A stretch of 64,000 nt of DNA from assembly GCA_018524725.1 (NCBI GenBank), contig JAEUWP010000262.1, forward strand, positions 62,001-126,000, read 5' to 3'. Of the stretch, positions 11,660 to 23,500 are shown one piece after another. This DNA comes from Podaxis mareebaensis. Taxonomy: Eukaryota > Basidiomycota > Agaricomycetes > Agaricales > Agaricaceae. Within the stretch, counting starts at the first letter, position 1. Every line of letters starts with the position of its first letter. The notes beneath the pieces were generated by a model. The model worked only from the letters and a program-made list of their open reading frames with translations. It was not told where the DNA came from and searched no databases. A program made the translations under genes and the position numbers.

Positions 11660-11725
11660 CACATACTTACTTGATTTCTCTCAACGGTGTTCAACCTCAC
11701 TGGTTCCAACTCCATCTCCTCTAGA

Positions 11726-13208
11726 ATGTTCCCGAAACCCGCTCTCGTAGCACTCTCTTTCTTCGCTGCCGTCCTTGGTCAGCAAGTCGGCACCCAGACC
11801 GCAGAGACCCATCCTAAGCTTCCATGGTCTCAGTGCACTAGCAGTGGTTGCACGACCCAGTCGAGCGGTGCCGTTGTCCTCGACTCCAACTGGCGCTGGC
11901 TCCACACCACCAGCGGTTACACCAACTGTTACACGGGTAACACCTGGGATACCAGTCTTTGCCCCGATGGCAAGACTTGTGCTCAGAACTGCGCTCTCGA
12001 CGGTGCTGACTACTCCGGCACTTACGGTATCACTACCAGCGGTAATGCTCTCACCCTCAAGTTCATCACTCAGAGCACCCAGAAGAACATCGGTTCTCGT
12101 GTCTACCTCATGGCCGACGACTCACACTACCAGATGTTCAAGCTCCTGAACAAAGAGTTCACCTTCGACGTCGACGTCTCCCAGCTTCCTTGTGGTCTCA
12201 ACGGTGCTCTCTACTTCTCTGAGATGGACGCCGACGGTGGGATGTCCAAGTACTCCGGTAACAAAGCCGGTGCCAAGTACGGTACTGGTTACTGTGACTC
12301 TCAATGCCCTCGTGACATCAAATTTATTAACGGAGAGGTATTATGTTTTTAACTTTTAAGATCCCAACATGTCCTAATATATTCTTCAGGCTAACGTCGC
12401 TGGTTGGACGCCATCTCCCAACGACACCAACGCAGGAACCGGCCAATATGGTACCTGCTGCAGTGAGCTCGACGTCTGGGAAGCCAATTCCATCTCTGCT
12501 GCCTATACTCCCCACCCTTGCCAAGTCACTGGTCAGACTCGTTGTGAAGGGGCAGACTGTGCTATCAACAACCGCTACGAGGGTGTCTGCGATCCCGACG
12601 GTTGCGACTTCAACTCGTTCCGTATGGGTGACAAGTCCTTCTACGGCAAGGGCTTGACTGTGGACACAAACCGCAAGTTCACCGTCGTTACCCAATTCCT
12701 TACCAGCAACAACTCTACCTCCGGCACTCTCAGCGAAATCCGCCGTCTCTATGTTCAGGATGGCAAGGTCATCCAGAACTCCAAGGTCAACATCCCCGGT
12801 ATGGACGCCTACGATTCCATCACCACCGACTTCTGTAATGCCCAGAAGGTCGCCTTCGGTGACACGAACAGCTTCCAGCAGAAGGGTGGCATGGCCGGCA
12901 TGAGCGCTGCCATGTCTCGTGGTATGGTCCTCGTTCTCTCCATCTGGGATGACCATGCAGCCAACATGCTCTGGCTCGACTCTAACTACCCCACCGATGC
13001 CGACCCAAGCAAGCCCGGTATCGCTCGTGGTACTTGCCCAACAAGCTCTGGCAAGCCCCTCGATCTCGAGGATCCGATCACCTATGCCTCCGTCACCTAC
13101 TCCAACATTCGCTTCGGTGACATCAGTACTACCTACACTGGTACTGCCTCTGGCGGTGGCGGTGCCACGAACCCCTCTGGCACTACCACTGCTAACAGTG
13201 CTCAATAG
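11726..13208 (+). CDS. GH7 cellobiohydrolase (reducing-end exoglucanase), catalytic core only
   Basis: Two exons, 11726-12337 and 12390-13208, joined by a 52-bp intron in phase 0, giving 476 residues. The signal peptide is [18 protein letters not shown], and the mature protein starts at QQVGTQTAE as in family members. The GH7 catalytic triad motif E-L-D-V-W-E is at residues 230-235 (E230 nucleophile, D232, E235 acid/base). The many paired cysteines and the [18 protein letters not shown] segment are typical. The enzyme releases cellobiose from crystalline cellulose outside the cell. The C-terminus is a Gly/Ser/Thr linker that runs into TAG at 13206. A CBM1 coding segment follows in the same frame but is interrupted by stops, so this protein appears to have lost its cellulose-binding module. 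Confidence 0.95.
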
Positions 13209-13367
13209 ACCAAGTACGGCCAGTGGTAACAATTTCACTAGATCAATCTTGGGCTTGAGCTGATGTTTTGATCCTCCAGCGGTGGCCAAGGCTACACTGG
13301 ACCTACCCAGTGAGTCTCTGGTTCTACTTGCACAGTCATCAACCAATGATACAGCCAATGCACATAA
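13209..13367 (+). pseudogene. fossil CBM1 (fungal cellulose-binding module) exon pair
   Basis: In frame with the GH7 linker, after the TAG at 13206-13208, comes TKYGQ and a split Cys codon. A 54-bp GT-AG intron (13226-13279) follows, then GGQGYTGPTQ, TGA (13311-13313), VSGSTCTVINQ, TGA (13347-13349), YSQCT and TAA (13365-13367). This is the canonical fungal CBM1 pattern with its Cys spacing. One Cys position is now TGA. The frame has no indels, only nonsense changes, so loss is recent or the readout differs in other strains. Confidence 0.9.
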
Positions 13368-13649
13368 ATAGTGCCTGCGTATCTAGTTCAATAACTAAGT
13401 GTTTCTCTGTATGCTATCACAATACAAAAAGTGCTTCTGAGTCTCTTCTTTGTCACGAGTGAACCTCGTTTTCTCAATGGATACAGTACCAGGTTTACGT
13501 CCTTGGGTAATTGTCAGAGTACTGGACAAGTCTAGCAAAGTTGACTTCAGATAGTCTGGCAATAGAAACGATCAATTACTCACCATTGTTGTGCTCATGA
13601 CTTGATCCCGTACAAGCCCTGACCGCCCCAACTTACTTTGGGAGGCCAT

Positions 13650-14489
13650 TTAGCCTCCAATTGTTGGCGTTTTAAGCAGAGGGGCATCTTGAGCGTCCCC
13701 AAGGCAAGCAATCTTACGTCTCAGAAACTTTTTCGTACTTTCAGCTGTAGCATGAAAGTCCCCTAAGGGTATACTGAGGGGTTCGCCTGTCATTTGGCAA
13801 AGACACCTATTTGGCAAAGAAACGAAGATGGAAGTGTCCACCAGCAAGTGAAGCATCACAGCAGCTCCTACCCTAGGTAGCGATAATGTTAACGACGTGA
13901 GCAAAGTAAAATATGGCACAAGCCTTTGCAGCAATATTTCCCGTTCTGGACTCAGCAACGCAGTAGCCACTGTGTTGACACTAACATTCACAATGCTGGA
14001 CTCTGCCTGAAATCATTCAATTACAACAATGATTTACTTCTTCTAGTGAAGGCATACCTTAAGCATACGATAGCCCATTTTCAAGATATGCTGTTTTGAA
14101 CTATTGGATTGAAAGAGTAGTTCCTGCGCTCGTTTGATCATCTGAAGTTTGTTGAACAGTTGAGCTTCGAAGTACTGCAAGAGCCCCAAACATACCCCGT
14201 CCATTCCTACGTGTGGTTCTTCATACCTCAACCTTAAATGCGGTTTCTGGTTTACTGCAACATAAGTGTTGTGAATCAAGCGATGGTATGTTGAAGGATC
14301 AGAATCATTTGGTCGAAAGTTCGGATGGGTGGTGCCGTCAGTTTCAGGCGGCTCCCCGAGTACGTCGAGCAGATATGAGTGCAGGTGGCTCACAGCAGCA
14401 ATAAGAGCTGAGCAAAGATTGTCGTCGTTGGCAATTGCATGCGCATCGAAGCTAGTGTTGTAGTCAACATCGAGTTTGGTGAACCTCAT
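13650..14489 (-). CDS. unassigned protein, 262 aa
   Basis: Two exons: 14489-14058 (144 codons) and 14006-13650 (119 codons with stop). The 51-bp GT-AG intron is supported by donor GTATGC and acceptor TTTCAG, and the splice keeps frame. The protein is mostly helical-looking and soluble. It has no signal peptide, no clear membrane segment except a moderately hydrophobic LVPYFTLLTSLTLSLP stretch, and no motif I recognise. It lies between the GH7 gene and the right duplication arm, transcribed towards the GH7 gene. The function is unknown, but the clean splice frame makes a real gene likely. Confidence 0.65.
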
Positions 14490-14906
14490 TTAGTCGCGCC
14501 ATTGTCACGGTGTTCCGATGTGTGGCTTCACGTGCAATGTGACGGAGCGTTCAACTGTGTCACACCAAGTCCCGCCCCTTGATGCAATCGATCCCAAACC
14601 TCGATGATCTTCATCCTCATCCAACATCCAGACGTCCAACGACCAGCAGCTTAACTTGCCGGTAAAACAGGTAAGTTATTCGGACGTCATATACGCACTC
14701 CACAGAGATGAGATATTCGTCTGGTTCTATACACGAATGCCACCTAAAGGGTAGCCAATGTGTGTACTACATTAATCCTAGTTATCCTGAGTCCTATCCA
14801 TCCATTTGAATATTTGAATGCTCGCCCATCGAACTAACCCCTAGTTTTATTCCAGGTGGTATATTGTGGACTATGAAAATGTACACTAGATCCTCCGAGC
14901 AATATA

Positions 14907-16202
14907 TCAAGTACTCTTCGCTAGACCTTCACTGAAAGCTACCAGCTCATCAGCCACTTGCTCTATCAATTGCCTCTCTACAAGCGCATTTCTCCATGCG
15001 AGCACTCTTTGACTCCAGAATCTGCTTGACTCCTTGGTTTCCGCATACCACACACCAGCTAACCCTGCGTAGATTGCCCCCACAGTATCCGCGTCGTCGC
15101 CCATGTTGACGGCCATTAATGCACCCTCCTCGAATGTCTGCGTGCTCATGAAGCAGTATAATGCGGCAACGAGCGAGTTCAGAACAAACCCGGTTGACGA
15201 TATCTCGTCAGAAGACGGTATTCGATAAGGAAGCTCGGGCATTTCTGCGCCCATATTCTGTTTGTTTACAGCCGTGATTTTTTGTAGAAGTGGATGGCGA
15301 AGCCAATAGTAGCCTTCCCTCTCCGCGAGGCTAGCCTCTGCGGGCAGCGGCGACACAGACACAGGAATCGTCAATGCTTCACGAAGTTTGTCGTTGGAAT
15401 AAGGATATAACGCGAAATGTTCCAGTATATCCAACTTCGAGAACTTGTTCTTGCCTGTGACAGCTTGCATGACCTTTACTATGGCTGTTGTCCAAACTTC
15501 GCAAGCCTCGACACACAAGGGGCTAGGATGTGTCGTACGGCTACTCCTGCTAGCATATGTCCGTGCTTGATTCTCGTCCCTCCAAAACGCGAGTCCAACA
15601 GGCAGGACACGCATCAAACTTCCGTTTCCCCCAAACGCATCTCTGCCCATGCAGGTTTCGATAACTCTGAGAACCTCTTCTGTTGATCGATTCTGATGTG
15701 CCTGGAATATGTGTAGTGCATAACGAGTAGCACCTCCGATGTCAAAGCATCGCCCAATGGCAGAGAGCTCGCCCCTCTGATACCAGGCCAAGTAGGCTTG
15801 CAATTGATCCCTTTCATCAAAACCATCCGTTACGTTTCGCGAGCGGGCAAGAGAGCGGGCTAGACACAACGTCATCGACGTATCATCTGTCCACACTCCC
15901 GGCGGAAGGCCAAAATTATCGTTAGGTACCATTGTAGTGATCGGGTTGAAGGAGAACCGTTCACGGAATTCAGCTGGGCCACCCAATGCGTCAACCATCG
16001 CTGTCGCGAGAATGGAGAGTCGAATCTTCGTTGCTGCTGAAGCTCCCGAAGGATGTTGGTGTTGTAAAGGGGTAAGACGAGGTACGGTTGGAAGCATTGG
16101 CTTTCCGTGGCGGGAACTCGGGGGAGAATAAGGTAGTGGAGGGGATTGTGAAGGAGTCGTTGCGATGCCCTTTCGCCTGTCGGCGAGGTTCCAGAAAGGC
16201 AT
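14907..16202 (-). CDS. ADP-ribosylglycohydrolase family protein (DraG/ARH fold)
   Basis: Single-exon frame of 431 residues. The family removes ADP-ribose from proteins or nucleic acids using two magnesium ions. Seen motifs: WTDDTSM at residues 104-110 (metal-binding Asp pair), GGNGSLMR at 191-198, and MGDDADTVGA at 367-376 (second metal-binding Asp cluster). All are in the order and spacing expected of PF03747. The N-terminal ~55 residues are Pro/Ser-rich and probably disordered. The start at 16202 is the first ATG of the frame. No signal peptide is seen, so it is probably cytosolic or nuclear. The left-arm copy keeps only the last ~170 bp. Confidence 0.93.
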   Translation of the reverse strand: MPFWNLADRRKGIATTPSQSPPLPYSPPSSRHGKPMLPTVPRLTPLQHQHPSGASAATKIRLSILATAMVDALGGPAEFRERFSFNPITTMVPNDNFGLPPGVWTDDTSMTLCLARSLARSRNVTDGFDERDQLQAYLAWYQRGELSAIGRCFDIGGATRYALHIFQAHQNRSTEEVLRVIETCMGRDAFGGNGSLMRVLPVGLAFWRDENQARTYASRSSRTTHPSPLCVEACEVWTTAIVKVMQAVTGKNKFSKLDILEHFALYPYSNDKLREALTIPVSVSPLPAEASLAEREGYYWLRHPLLQKITAVNKQNMGAEMPELPYRIPSSDEISSTGFVLNSLVAALYCFMSTQTFEEGALMAVNMGDDADTVGAIYAGLAGVWYAETKESSRFWSQRVLAWRNALVERQLIEQVADELVAFSEGLAKST

Positions 16203-16702
16203 TGTAAGTGGGAGGAACAGGATCCTTGTATTTATGGAGCTGCCTTTCTCCCATGAGATTTATACCAGTGTACCGTGCAAGCCTCCGAGTTCAAGCATGC
16301 ACCTGGGGGCACAGTTTTTTTACACCGCTTTTTGAAACACCGAGCCGACATTAACGAACCGGATGTTGATTGGAACAGTAATCCTCAGCGGCAATGAGAA
16401 CCGCAATTCAATCTGCCAGTCCTGCAAGAGTAAACGGAAAACCTGCTCGAATACAACCTTTCAAGCCCGGGCAGGGTTTGAAATACCTACCCGGGCGTCG
16501 ACATGTTGCCATAAGCATGACACTCGTCACAAGTCCTTGGCGATAACGGAATATGAGATAAGATAAGATAATTTCTTGCCACTTTTGCAGTAGATCTATT
16601 TGTGCAAAGCTAATGAGACTCGCAACTTCGTTCGGCACGCGAACTCCACGACACTTACCTGAAGCTTGATTCGCCCCCCACAGGCCTTCCCAACAGCTCA
16701 AC

Positions 16703-18057
16703 ATGGTTCTACGCATTGGATACGGTTAGTTCCACATCCCTGAACAACGATCGTGGGGTCCAAAACCATCTATGCAGTTCGCGAGCACTTCTCGTCTCCC
16801 TTACTTCAATTCACGGGCAAGGACGAAGGCAAGACATTCACATTGGTTGAGTGTCCAAGTAAGTGCCACTTTTCTTATCATACCCCGCCTCAGCAGTTAC
16901 CTTCTCTACAGGTGGCACGGGACAGTTGATATCTCGCCTCACTGATGGCGAAATTGATGTTGCAATGTACGGTTAACTTTGGTATTTCTTCAGGACTACG
17001 TTGACGCCAGTATTGCTAGCGCCTTGACCGATCCGCTCATCTCTGGCATCGTGAACGGCTCTAAGGCCTATAAACTCGTTGGCAGCTATGTCTCGTCTCC
17101 CTTGAACTGGTATGATTCCCTATGCAATGTCCTGCTTTTATTTGGATGCATGATGTTCCTAGGGCCGTGATTACTGGTGTCAACTCGGAATATAAGGATA
17201 TCTCACAATTGAAAGGAACAAAACTCGGAATCTCACGATATGGAAGGTGAGTGAAGTGATTTCCCATGGACAAGGCAGCTCCTAACAGGGAATCAGTGGA
17301 AGTTACACAATGGCATATGTTATGGCTATGCAACAGGGATGGCCCACTGAAGACCTCCAGTTCCAAGGTACGCGAGTTTTGTTACTTTGGACTGTACCCG
17401 GAATCTCAAGTCATGCAAGTGAACAATGACATTCGCGGTTTGATTGATTCCGTGAACGATGGGTCCACAAGTGCCTTCATGTGGGAATGGTTCACGACGA
17501 AACCATTCGCAGATGCTGGCGAAGTCCGTTTCGTAGGTCAAATCCCCCGAAACACTCAAGAGACAAGTTCATTCACTGCTGTTGATAGATTGGATCTGTC
17601 CCTACTCCTTGGCCTTCTTGGCTTATTGCGGCTCACCCTGATCGTGCTGAAACCGGGGCTCTCAAGAGTTTCCTCCAGGAGTTGACGACCTATGTCCAAA
17701 GCTTCAATTCGCAGGAGAATCGCGCAAAGAACGATGTTGATTTTATAAAGGAGAACTTTGGTTATCCAGAGCAGGATATCAAGGTGGGAGTGTTTCAACG
17801 TCGTTTCTTCTTCGGTTTAGCTAATGAGGCGGCACCAGGCGTGGTTGGAAACAGTCCATTACTTTGCTGACTGCCAGGAAATTTCAACCAAAGTTGTATT
17901 CGATACTCTCAAGTGAGTCTCCGAGCTTCCTGTTTCAGCGCATACACTAAACAGGAATGGATCCAGCGTCTTGCGAAAGGCTGGGGTTGTCAAGGCGCCC
18001 GAGGATGGCTTCCAGATTAGTGATTTCGTCAACACGGAAGTCGCTAAACTGACCTGA
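16703..18057 (+). CDS. periplasmic-binding-protein type II fold protein (Ca3427-like)
   Basis: Ten exons: 16703-16724, 16778-16858, 16912-16966, 17011-17109, 17163-17246, 17297-17367, 17420-17532, 17589-17783, 17839-17912 and 17955-18057. They total 897 nt, or 298 residues, with GT-AG introns of 42-56 bp. Recognisable blocks are MVLRIGYVREHFSSPL, the LISRLTDGEIDVA ligand-pocket segment, GSKAYKLVGSYVSSPLNW, YVMAMQQGWP, STSAFMWEWFTTKPF and PTPWPSWLIAAHPDRA. These match the fungal type 2 periplasmic-binding fold known from Candida albicans Ca3427. There is no signal peptide, so the protein is intracellular. The ligand is unknown to me. The left-arm paralogue is a pseudogene interrupted by Copia in exon 8. 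Confidence 0.88.
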
Positions 18058-18273
18058 TCATTATGACTGCCTTATGTTTAAGGACGGTCTTGATAAAGTC
18101 AAACAACTGATACAACGAGGAGAGTCCAAAATGTATGCGTTGCGTCTGATGGATATCGTGAGTGCCTAAATGTATAGTACAGAAAAACCGAAAAAAAGAA
18201 CAATCAAAGGACAAAACGTGCGATTATACAGCAGCACACAGCGCTCACATCATACAGCATTATACTTGTAACC

Positions 18274-19269
18274 CTATTCCTGCACCGCAAGTTTTCCTTC
18301 TTTCTTCCTGTTGAGGAATCCTGGTGATTAAGAGATCAGTGTGAGTCACCACATCTGAATGTTCGTTCATATTACCTTTCAGCTTTTGGTTGTGAGCCCG
18401 CTCCCGCTCGTCGTCGATAACTTTCAGTCGAGCAAGCTCGGCGGACGCTGCCGCCGCATCTAATATCAGAATCCGAATTAACCACGGACCAATGAGGCAA
18501 GGACGGGCGGAACAAACCTGCTGGACTCTTGGCCTTGAGGTCCTCCAAGATCTTACTAGCTTTCTCGAAGAAACCTTGTTCTCCTAGTGCTTTTGCTTTC
18601 CGAAACATTGCCTTGTAATTGTTCTCGTTCTTCTGAAGGGCCTGTATATAAGTAGGATGTCAGGTCCCGCTCACGGGTGACATCTGTCGAGATGATTGAC
18701 CTTATCTGCAGTCTCCGCCGCACGTTTCCAGTTCTGGTTCTTAATATGGCAGGCAGACATGTTCGCATAAATCTTCTCTACGAGATCATCCACCTGTCAA
18801 AGTGACTAATGGTTAATGAGGGGTGTATTGGTGGAGTGACGAGAATCTGAACCTCTGTTCTCTCTTTGGTTTTCGGGTCCTTTGTTGCATCGTTCGCAGA
18901 AGCTGGTGGTTGGGAGAGACCGAGGCTCTGCAAGCCAGTTCTAGCACATAATGGCATCCATGAGTCTTGGTTGTGGCACCGATCGATGAAAACATACTTG
19001 TCTATTCCCAGTAGATACATGAGAGCCTGAATATCTTGAGTTAGGAAGAGTGTGGGCAACAAGCAAGAGACGCTCACCTCGTAATACGCTTTCAGTGCTG
19101 GAAATGCGTTCCTTCAGCATTCAAAGAAGTTCAAGACGCAATGCCGTGTACCTTCTTTGGTGTCGCCATTCTTAAAGGCCTGATCACCAGCATCTTTCTT
19201 TTGCTTTCCGGTGTTTAGCTTGGCTTCAGTGCCAGAGCGAACTGAGTCCAAGTTATCGATGGATGCCAT
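18274..19269 (-). CDS. small TPR-repeat protein, about 200 aa
   Basis: Starts at 19269 with MASIDNLDSVRSGTEAK and runs through about eight exons. Exon 1 is 19269-19152, exon 2 is only 20 nt (19097-19078), and the stop is at 18274-18276. Helical TPR-type blocks are visible: DAGDQAFKNGDTKEALKAYYE, ALMYLLGID, VEKIYANMSACHIKNQNW, NNYKAMFRKAKALGEQGFFEKA. A basic coiled C-terminus ends GKLAVQE. The TPR set resembles the co-chaperone-like TPR modules of FKBP/TTC9-type proteins, so a protein-binding adaptor role is likely. It is divergent from the small membrane-protein gene at 19491, with 221 bp between start codons. The left-arm copy lacks the start codon and 3' exons. Confidence 0.82.
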
Positions 19270-19490
19270 ATTAATCGATGCTTGCGATATGGTAGTGAGT
19301 TGTTTGGGGAGAAAGGTGAAGGAAAGGCTATGGAATACCGAAGAACAACGGTTCAATTGAAATGGACGTTCAGGGACAGCATATACAGGTGGCAGTACGA
19401 TTTGCTTGGTCGTGTTGTGTCAATTTCCTGAATTGCCAGTCGGCTACCGTGCTCAACATCATCGCGAACTCACCCGTTGTTGTCCCCAGC
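19270..19490. promoter_or_regulatory. shared divergent promoter region
   Basis: 221 bp between the start codons of the TPR gene (minus) and the small membrane-protein gene (plus). It must carry both promoters. No conserved motif was identified. The segmental duplication ends at its left edge. Confidence 0.5.
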
Positions 19491-19827
19491 ATGGCCTTAC
19501 TCTCGAATATCGTTGGCTTCTCCCTCTTTGGTCTCGCAACGCGCTTCGGCCAGCTCGGCATTCAAAAGAGGAACCTCTTTGACAGTGCGTCTTTTTCATG
19601 CACCGTACTAAACTTCCGAGTACTGACCATGCCTGTGCGTGTTCCTTCGCTGAAACCGGTTTGTTATTCGATTAGATCCTGGCGGCCACCTCATTGCAAT
19701 GGGCGTCTTCGGATACGCGGGCTACTGGGCGTACAAGTGGGACATACGAGCCGCAGAGTTGCTCGCTCAAAAACGGGAAGAAATCCGCGAGCGGAGAGCG
19801 CAGGCTGGTGTTGTTGGAGACGAATAG
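19491..19827 (+). CDS. small two-helix membrane protein, 81 aa, possibly mitochondrial
   Basis: Exons 19491-19584 and 19676-19827 join in frame (246 nt). The protein starts MALLSNIVGFSLFGLATRFGQLG, a first hydrophobic helix. It continues NPGGHLIAMGVFGYAGYWAYKWD, a second helix, and ends with a charged helix (LLAQKREEIRERR). The size, two helices and charged tail resemble small accessory subunits of mitochondrial inner-membrane complexes such as complex I. I cannot assign it to one of these with confidence. It is divergent from the TPR gene. Confidence 0.7.
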
Positions 19828-20532
19828 ACAGGAATGCAACTCTAAACCAGGTCCATGCACAACAATAAAAGTGAGTATTATCCAACTGCTTGCTAAAAAT
19901 ATGCTCATATGCAAGCTCAAAGCATTTTGGGTGAGCGTAGTGGTCCCCCACTCGCAATAATCTCTTGTGCCACTCATAATCTCGGGATTCCACTCCTTTT
20001 TACTCTCTGCCAACATTCTTCTTCGTGAAATGCTCTCAGGCTAAATGTATTTTGTCGCCCGCTGATTTGCACTCGACGTGAGGAGGGACTCGTAGCTGAG
20101 CACGAAACGGAATATAGTCCTGGATGTGTTTATCTGCTCAAGTATCCTCCATACACCGCTCGTCGCTCGAGTTTACTTTATTTCAGTGTCCTGAGGGTAT
20201 GAATACCCAGAGATGATAGTTGTTTATTACCGAGAAATGTTGAAGGTCGCGGGCTCAAGTTGCAACTGTTGCGTTCAGATTTTCGGATGCGGTTTGCCGC
20301 CAGTTGTGAAGTGACAGTTAACGAGATGTGACATCGAATCACTGCGTCTCATCCCCGAGTTCCCTTCATTTCTCCGTTAGGGGGCCGGCATTGTATCACC
20401 GCCATACACAATGGCATATGGGCGCCATGACTATCCTCAAGCCAAACTACGACCAACCTATTGCAAGTACCTGTAGGCGTGGTTTGATATGCACCAACTC
20501 CAAGGTCGGGGCTCACTGGAATTCGATATCGG
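19828..20532. other. intergenic, no gene supported
   Basis: Spacer before the plus-strand TPR-CHAT pseudogene. It contains short random frames only. The last part is the presumed former promoter of that gene. Confidence 0.5.
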
Positions 20533-23500
20533 ATGCAACGCTACGGCCAGCTCTGTTATTATATCCTTAACTTGCCTGGGATTGCTCTAAAGACTATTGA
20601 GCGTCTTTTATCGCCTCCGTTCGCGATGTTGTATCGGCGAATGTTCATGAAGTGGGGCCGAATAGACCACCTCGAGGCATCCATCCGTTTTTCGGTGCTC
20701 GCCCTATCTGCGACCTCCAATAACCATCCGAGACTAGCCCATTATCAACAACGCCTCGCAGTTTCTCTACGGGATCGGTACCAGCAGCGGGGGAGGATTT
20801 GGGACCTCTATTCGGCCATCTTACTGCAGAAGTCAGCTCTGGCCACTGTTTCTCTCCACGACCCAGACCTTGGTTGGCATCAGCAGAATTTGGCTGTGTC
20901 ATTCGACAGACTCTATTGCCACCTCGGAAGAGTCGAGGATCTGCACACTGCACTAGAGCTCCAGCATCATGTTTTCTCCACCCTCCCTGACCAAGATCTC
21001 CACAAAGCATGGTGGATGAACATGATTGCTCAGTCGTACCAGCACTTGTATACTGCGACAGGGCACCCAGATCATCTGGAATCCGGGATTCACTGGGGCA
21101 CTATGTCGCTCGACAATACGCCGGATGACCACGACGACTTGCAGAACCGACGAATCATGCTGGCAGGACTGCTCTTCGACCGCTCTCGATTGCGCAACGA
21201 TGTCAGTGACATAGATCATGCCATTCTCCTGACTAAAAGGGCATTAAAAGCTATGCCCGAAGGGACAACAGCGCACATGACGGAGACCATGAGCCTAGCG
21301 CTTTCGTACGGAAACCGGTACGAACTCCTCAAGACAGCAGACGATCTAGATATTGCTCTCCGCCTTGCCGTACAAACAACGGACAAGTTTCCTGAAGACC
21401 ATCACTTGTATCCCCAGTTTTGTCACATCACTAGTCAGCAGTTTCTCTATAAATATCACAGATACGACGATATTGAAGACCTCCAAAAAGCTCTTCAGTA
21501 CTCTCAGAATGCTATCGATGCTGCCCGACGTGAAAAATCGCTGCTTGGCCTCTACAAAGGACATATGGCCACCATATATCAAGCCTTTTATCGTAGGTTC
21601 GGTTCTATATCCGACCTCGAGTTGGCGATTGACCTCAACGCATCTGCTGTAAGCCTCCTTCCGGAAGGACACGTCCGGCTGCCCTACCTCCAGCTCGGTC
21701 TGTCGACACTTTATTACTACCAATATCGTCGGCACCAAGATGCCCGGCGCCTGGAAAGCGCTCTTCATTGGATTAATCTGGCTCTCAAAAAGATCCCAAA
21801 AAACAACAGGCTATACCTTGATTGCCTCCATAATCTCGTTCTACTATATCAACTCAAGGTCCAAGCCTCCCACGACGTGAAAGACATTGACCACGCAATG
21901 ACCTTGATGCAAGAGGTCATCGACGAAACCCCGCAAGATAGCCCGGATCTTCCTGGGCGCTATAGCACCATGTCTCTCCTCCATTCCACACGTTACAGGT
22001 ATTTTGGAGGACCTGAGACACGAGATACCATCCTGACATGGATGCGCGCCGCTGTTGAAGCTGCCGAGAGGCTGAAGGATCCTGACCTTCCCGCGATGCA
22101 GAACTCCTTGGCCCTGCAGTTTTTCAACCGATACATCTGGTTGCGGAAAGAGAATGACCTACAGTCTGCACTCCAGTTCTCATTGGCCTCGACGAAGAAC
22201 ACCCCGAATGACCATTTTGCTGGCGCCCATCGATATACCACTCTTGCCGAGATATATTCTCAGCAATTTGCTTTAGATCACGAGGGAGAAGTCAAGAAGC
22301 GGGCGCTTGATGCATACCGTCGCGCTTCGACTTTTGTCACCTCGAATCCGGACGCTCAGTGGCAACTTGCCCCAAAATGGGCCATTTTCGCAGATTCCCT
22401 GCCATCTCCTGAAGCCCTTGACGCATATGCCTACGCATTTAGCGTTCTTCCAGCTCTCCTTTGGCTTGGAACCAACATCACCACACGACACGAAGCGTTA
22501 GTGAAGTATGACATCGCCAAGGTGGCCTCAAGCGCTATCGTCTCCTGCGTCAAGAACAAGAATTATGAGGCGGCCGTCGAATTCCTCGAACAAAGTTTGC
22601 CTATTACTTTCCACCAGCTTCTCGACCTTCAGAAAGACCTTTCCCTCCTTGAACAAGAACATCCTGGCCTTGCAGGAAAGCTCAAAAGGATCTCGGCCGA
22701 CTTGCAGCAGCTTGTCGCTCTCGCAGACGAAAGTGGCGCGGAGAAACTTGATCAATCTTCTCAAAACTCGAATAGGATGAGGAAGCTGGCCCTCGAACGA
22801 GACGTTCTGTTGAAACAGGTCCGGGCCTTCCCTGGCTTTGAACATTTCCTTCTTCCTACCTCCTTCCCCGAAATACGAGAGGCTGCAGCCCGGGGACCTG
22901 TTGTCATGATCAGCTGCACCAATGAGCGCTGTGATGCACTCATTATGATGGACCCAGACACACCTGTCGTTCATCTGAGGCTTATGAAAGTCAATACAAA
23001 TGTTCTTCACTTTCAACACCAACGGCTCAAAAAAGTGCTCGAGGACCTAGGTATCCATTCAAGGGATTTGCGTGACCTTGATCGCGCCGGTCGTGTCGCC
23101 CGCCAGCAAGAAGGTCCCGAACATACGATGCTCGATGAGGTTTTACAGTGGCTGTGGACTTTTGTGGTCTCTCCGATTTACAGTGTTTTACGAGACGTAT
23201 GTTGCCTATCCTTTGAAACATTCATCTTGCCAATGCTGCGGGTCCTCCAAACGACTTCATACCGTCTTACACTTCCACATTGGATGGCCTGATACATAGC
23301 AGAAGTCGTCAACTCAAACTAGCGGCTAATTCTAAAGCGACGATAATCGGCATTTCCGAATCTCCCGACGGCAAATTCGCCTCCCTCCCAAACGTCATCA
23401 AGGAAATCCAAGTGGTCCAGGAAAGCTGGTCTCGTACTTCAATCCTTGTAAACAACTAGGCAACTGTAGGCAATGTTGTGTCTGAGCTACCCAATTCAGA

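Larger units (their letters stand above)
14634..19269. repeat. right (intact) arm of the segmental duplication
   Basis: Paralogous to 1-10583 without the Copia element. It holds intact versions of all three genes seen broken in the left arm, so it is the better-preserved copy. It shows the uninterrupted Copia target (single GAGAA near 17718). Normal CpG content here gives the ancestral state for the TG/CA changes on the left. Confidence 0.9.

Noticed and set aside
12327..13358. 343-codon minus-strand frame opposite the GH7 gene
   Set aside because: It is a shadow of the highly GC-biased third positions of the cellobiohydrolase gene; Gly/Val/Ala-rich with no family features.
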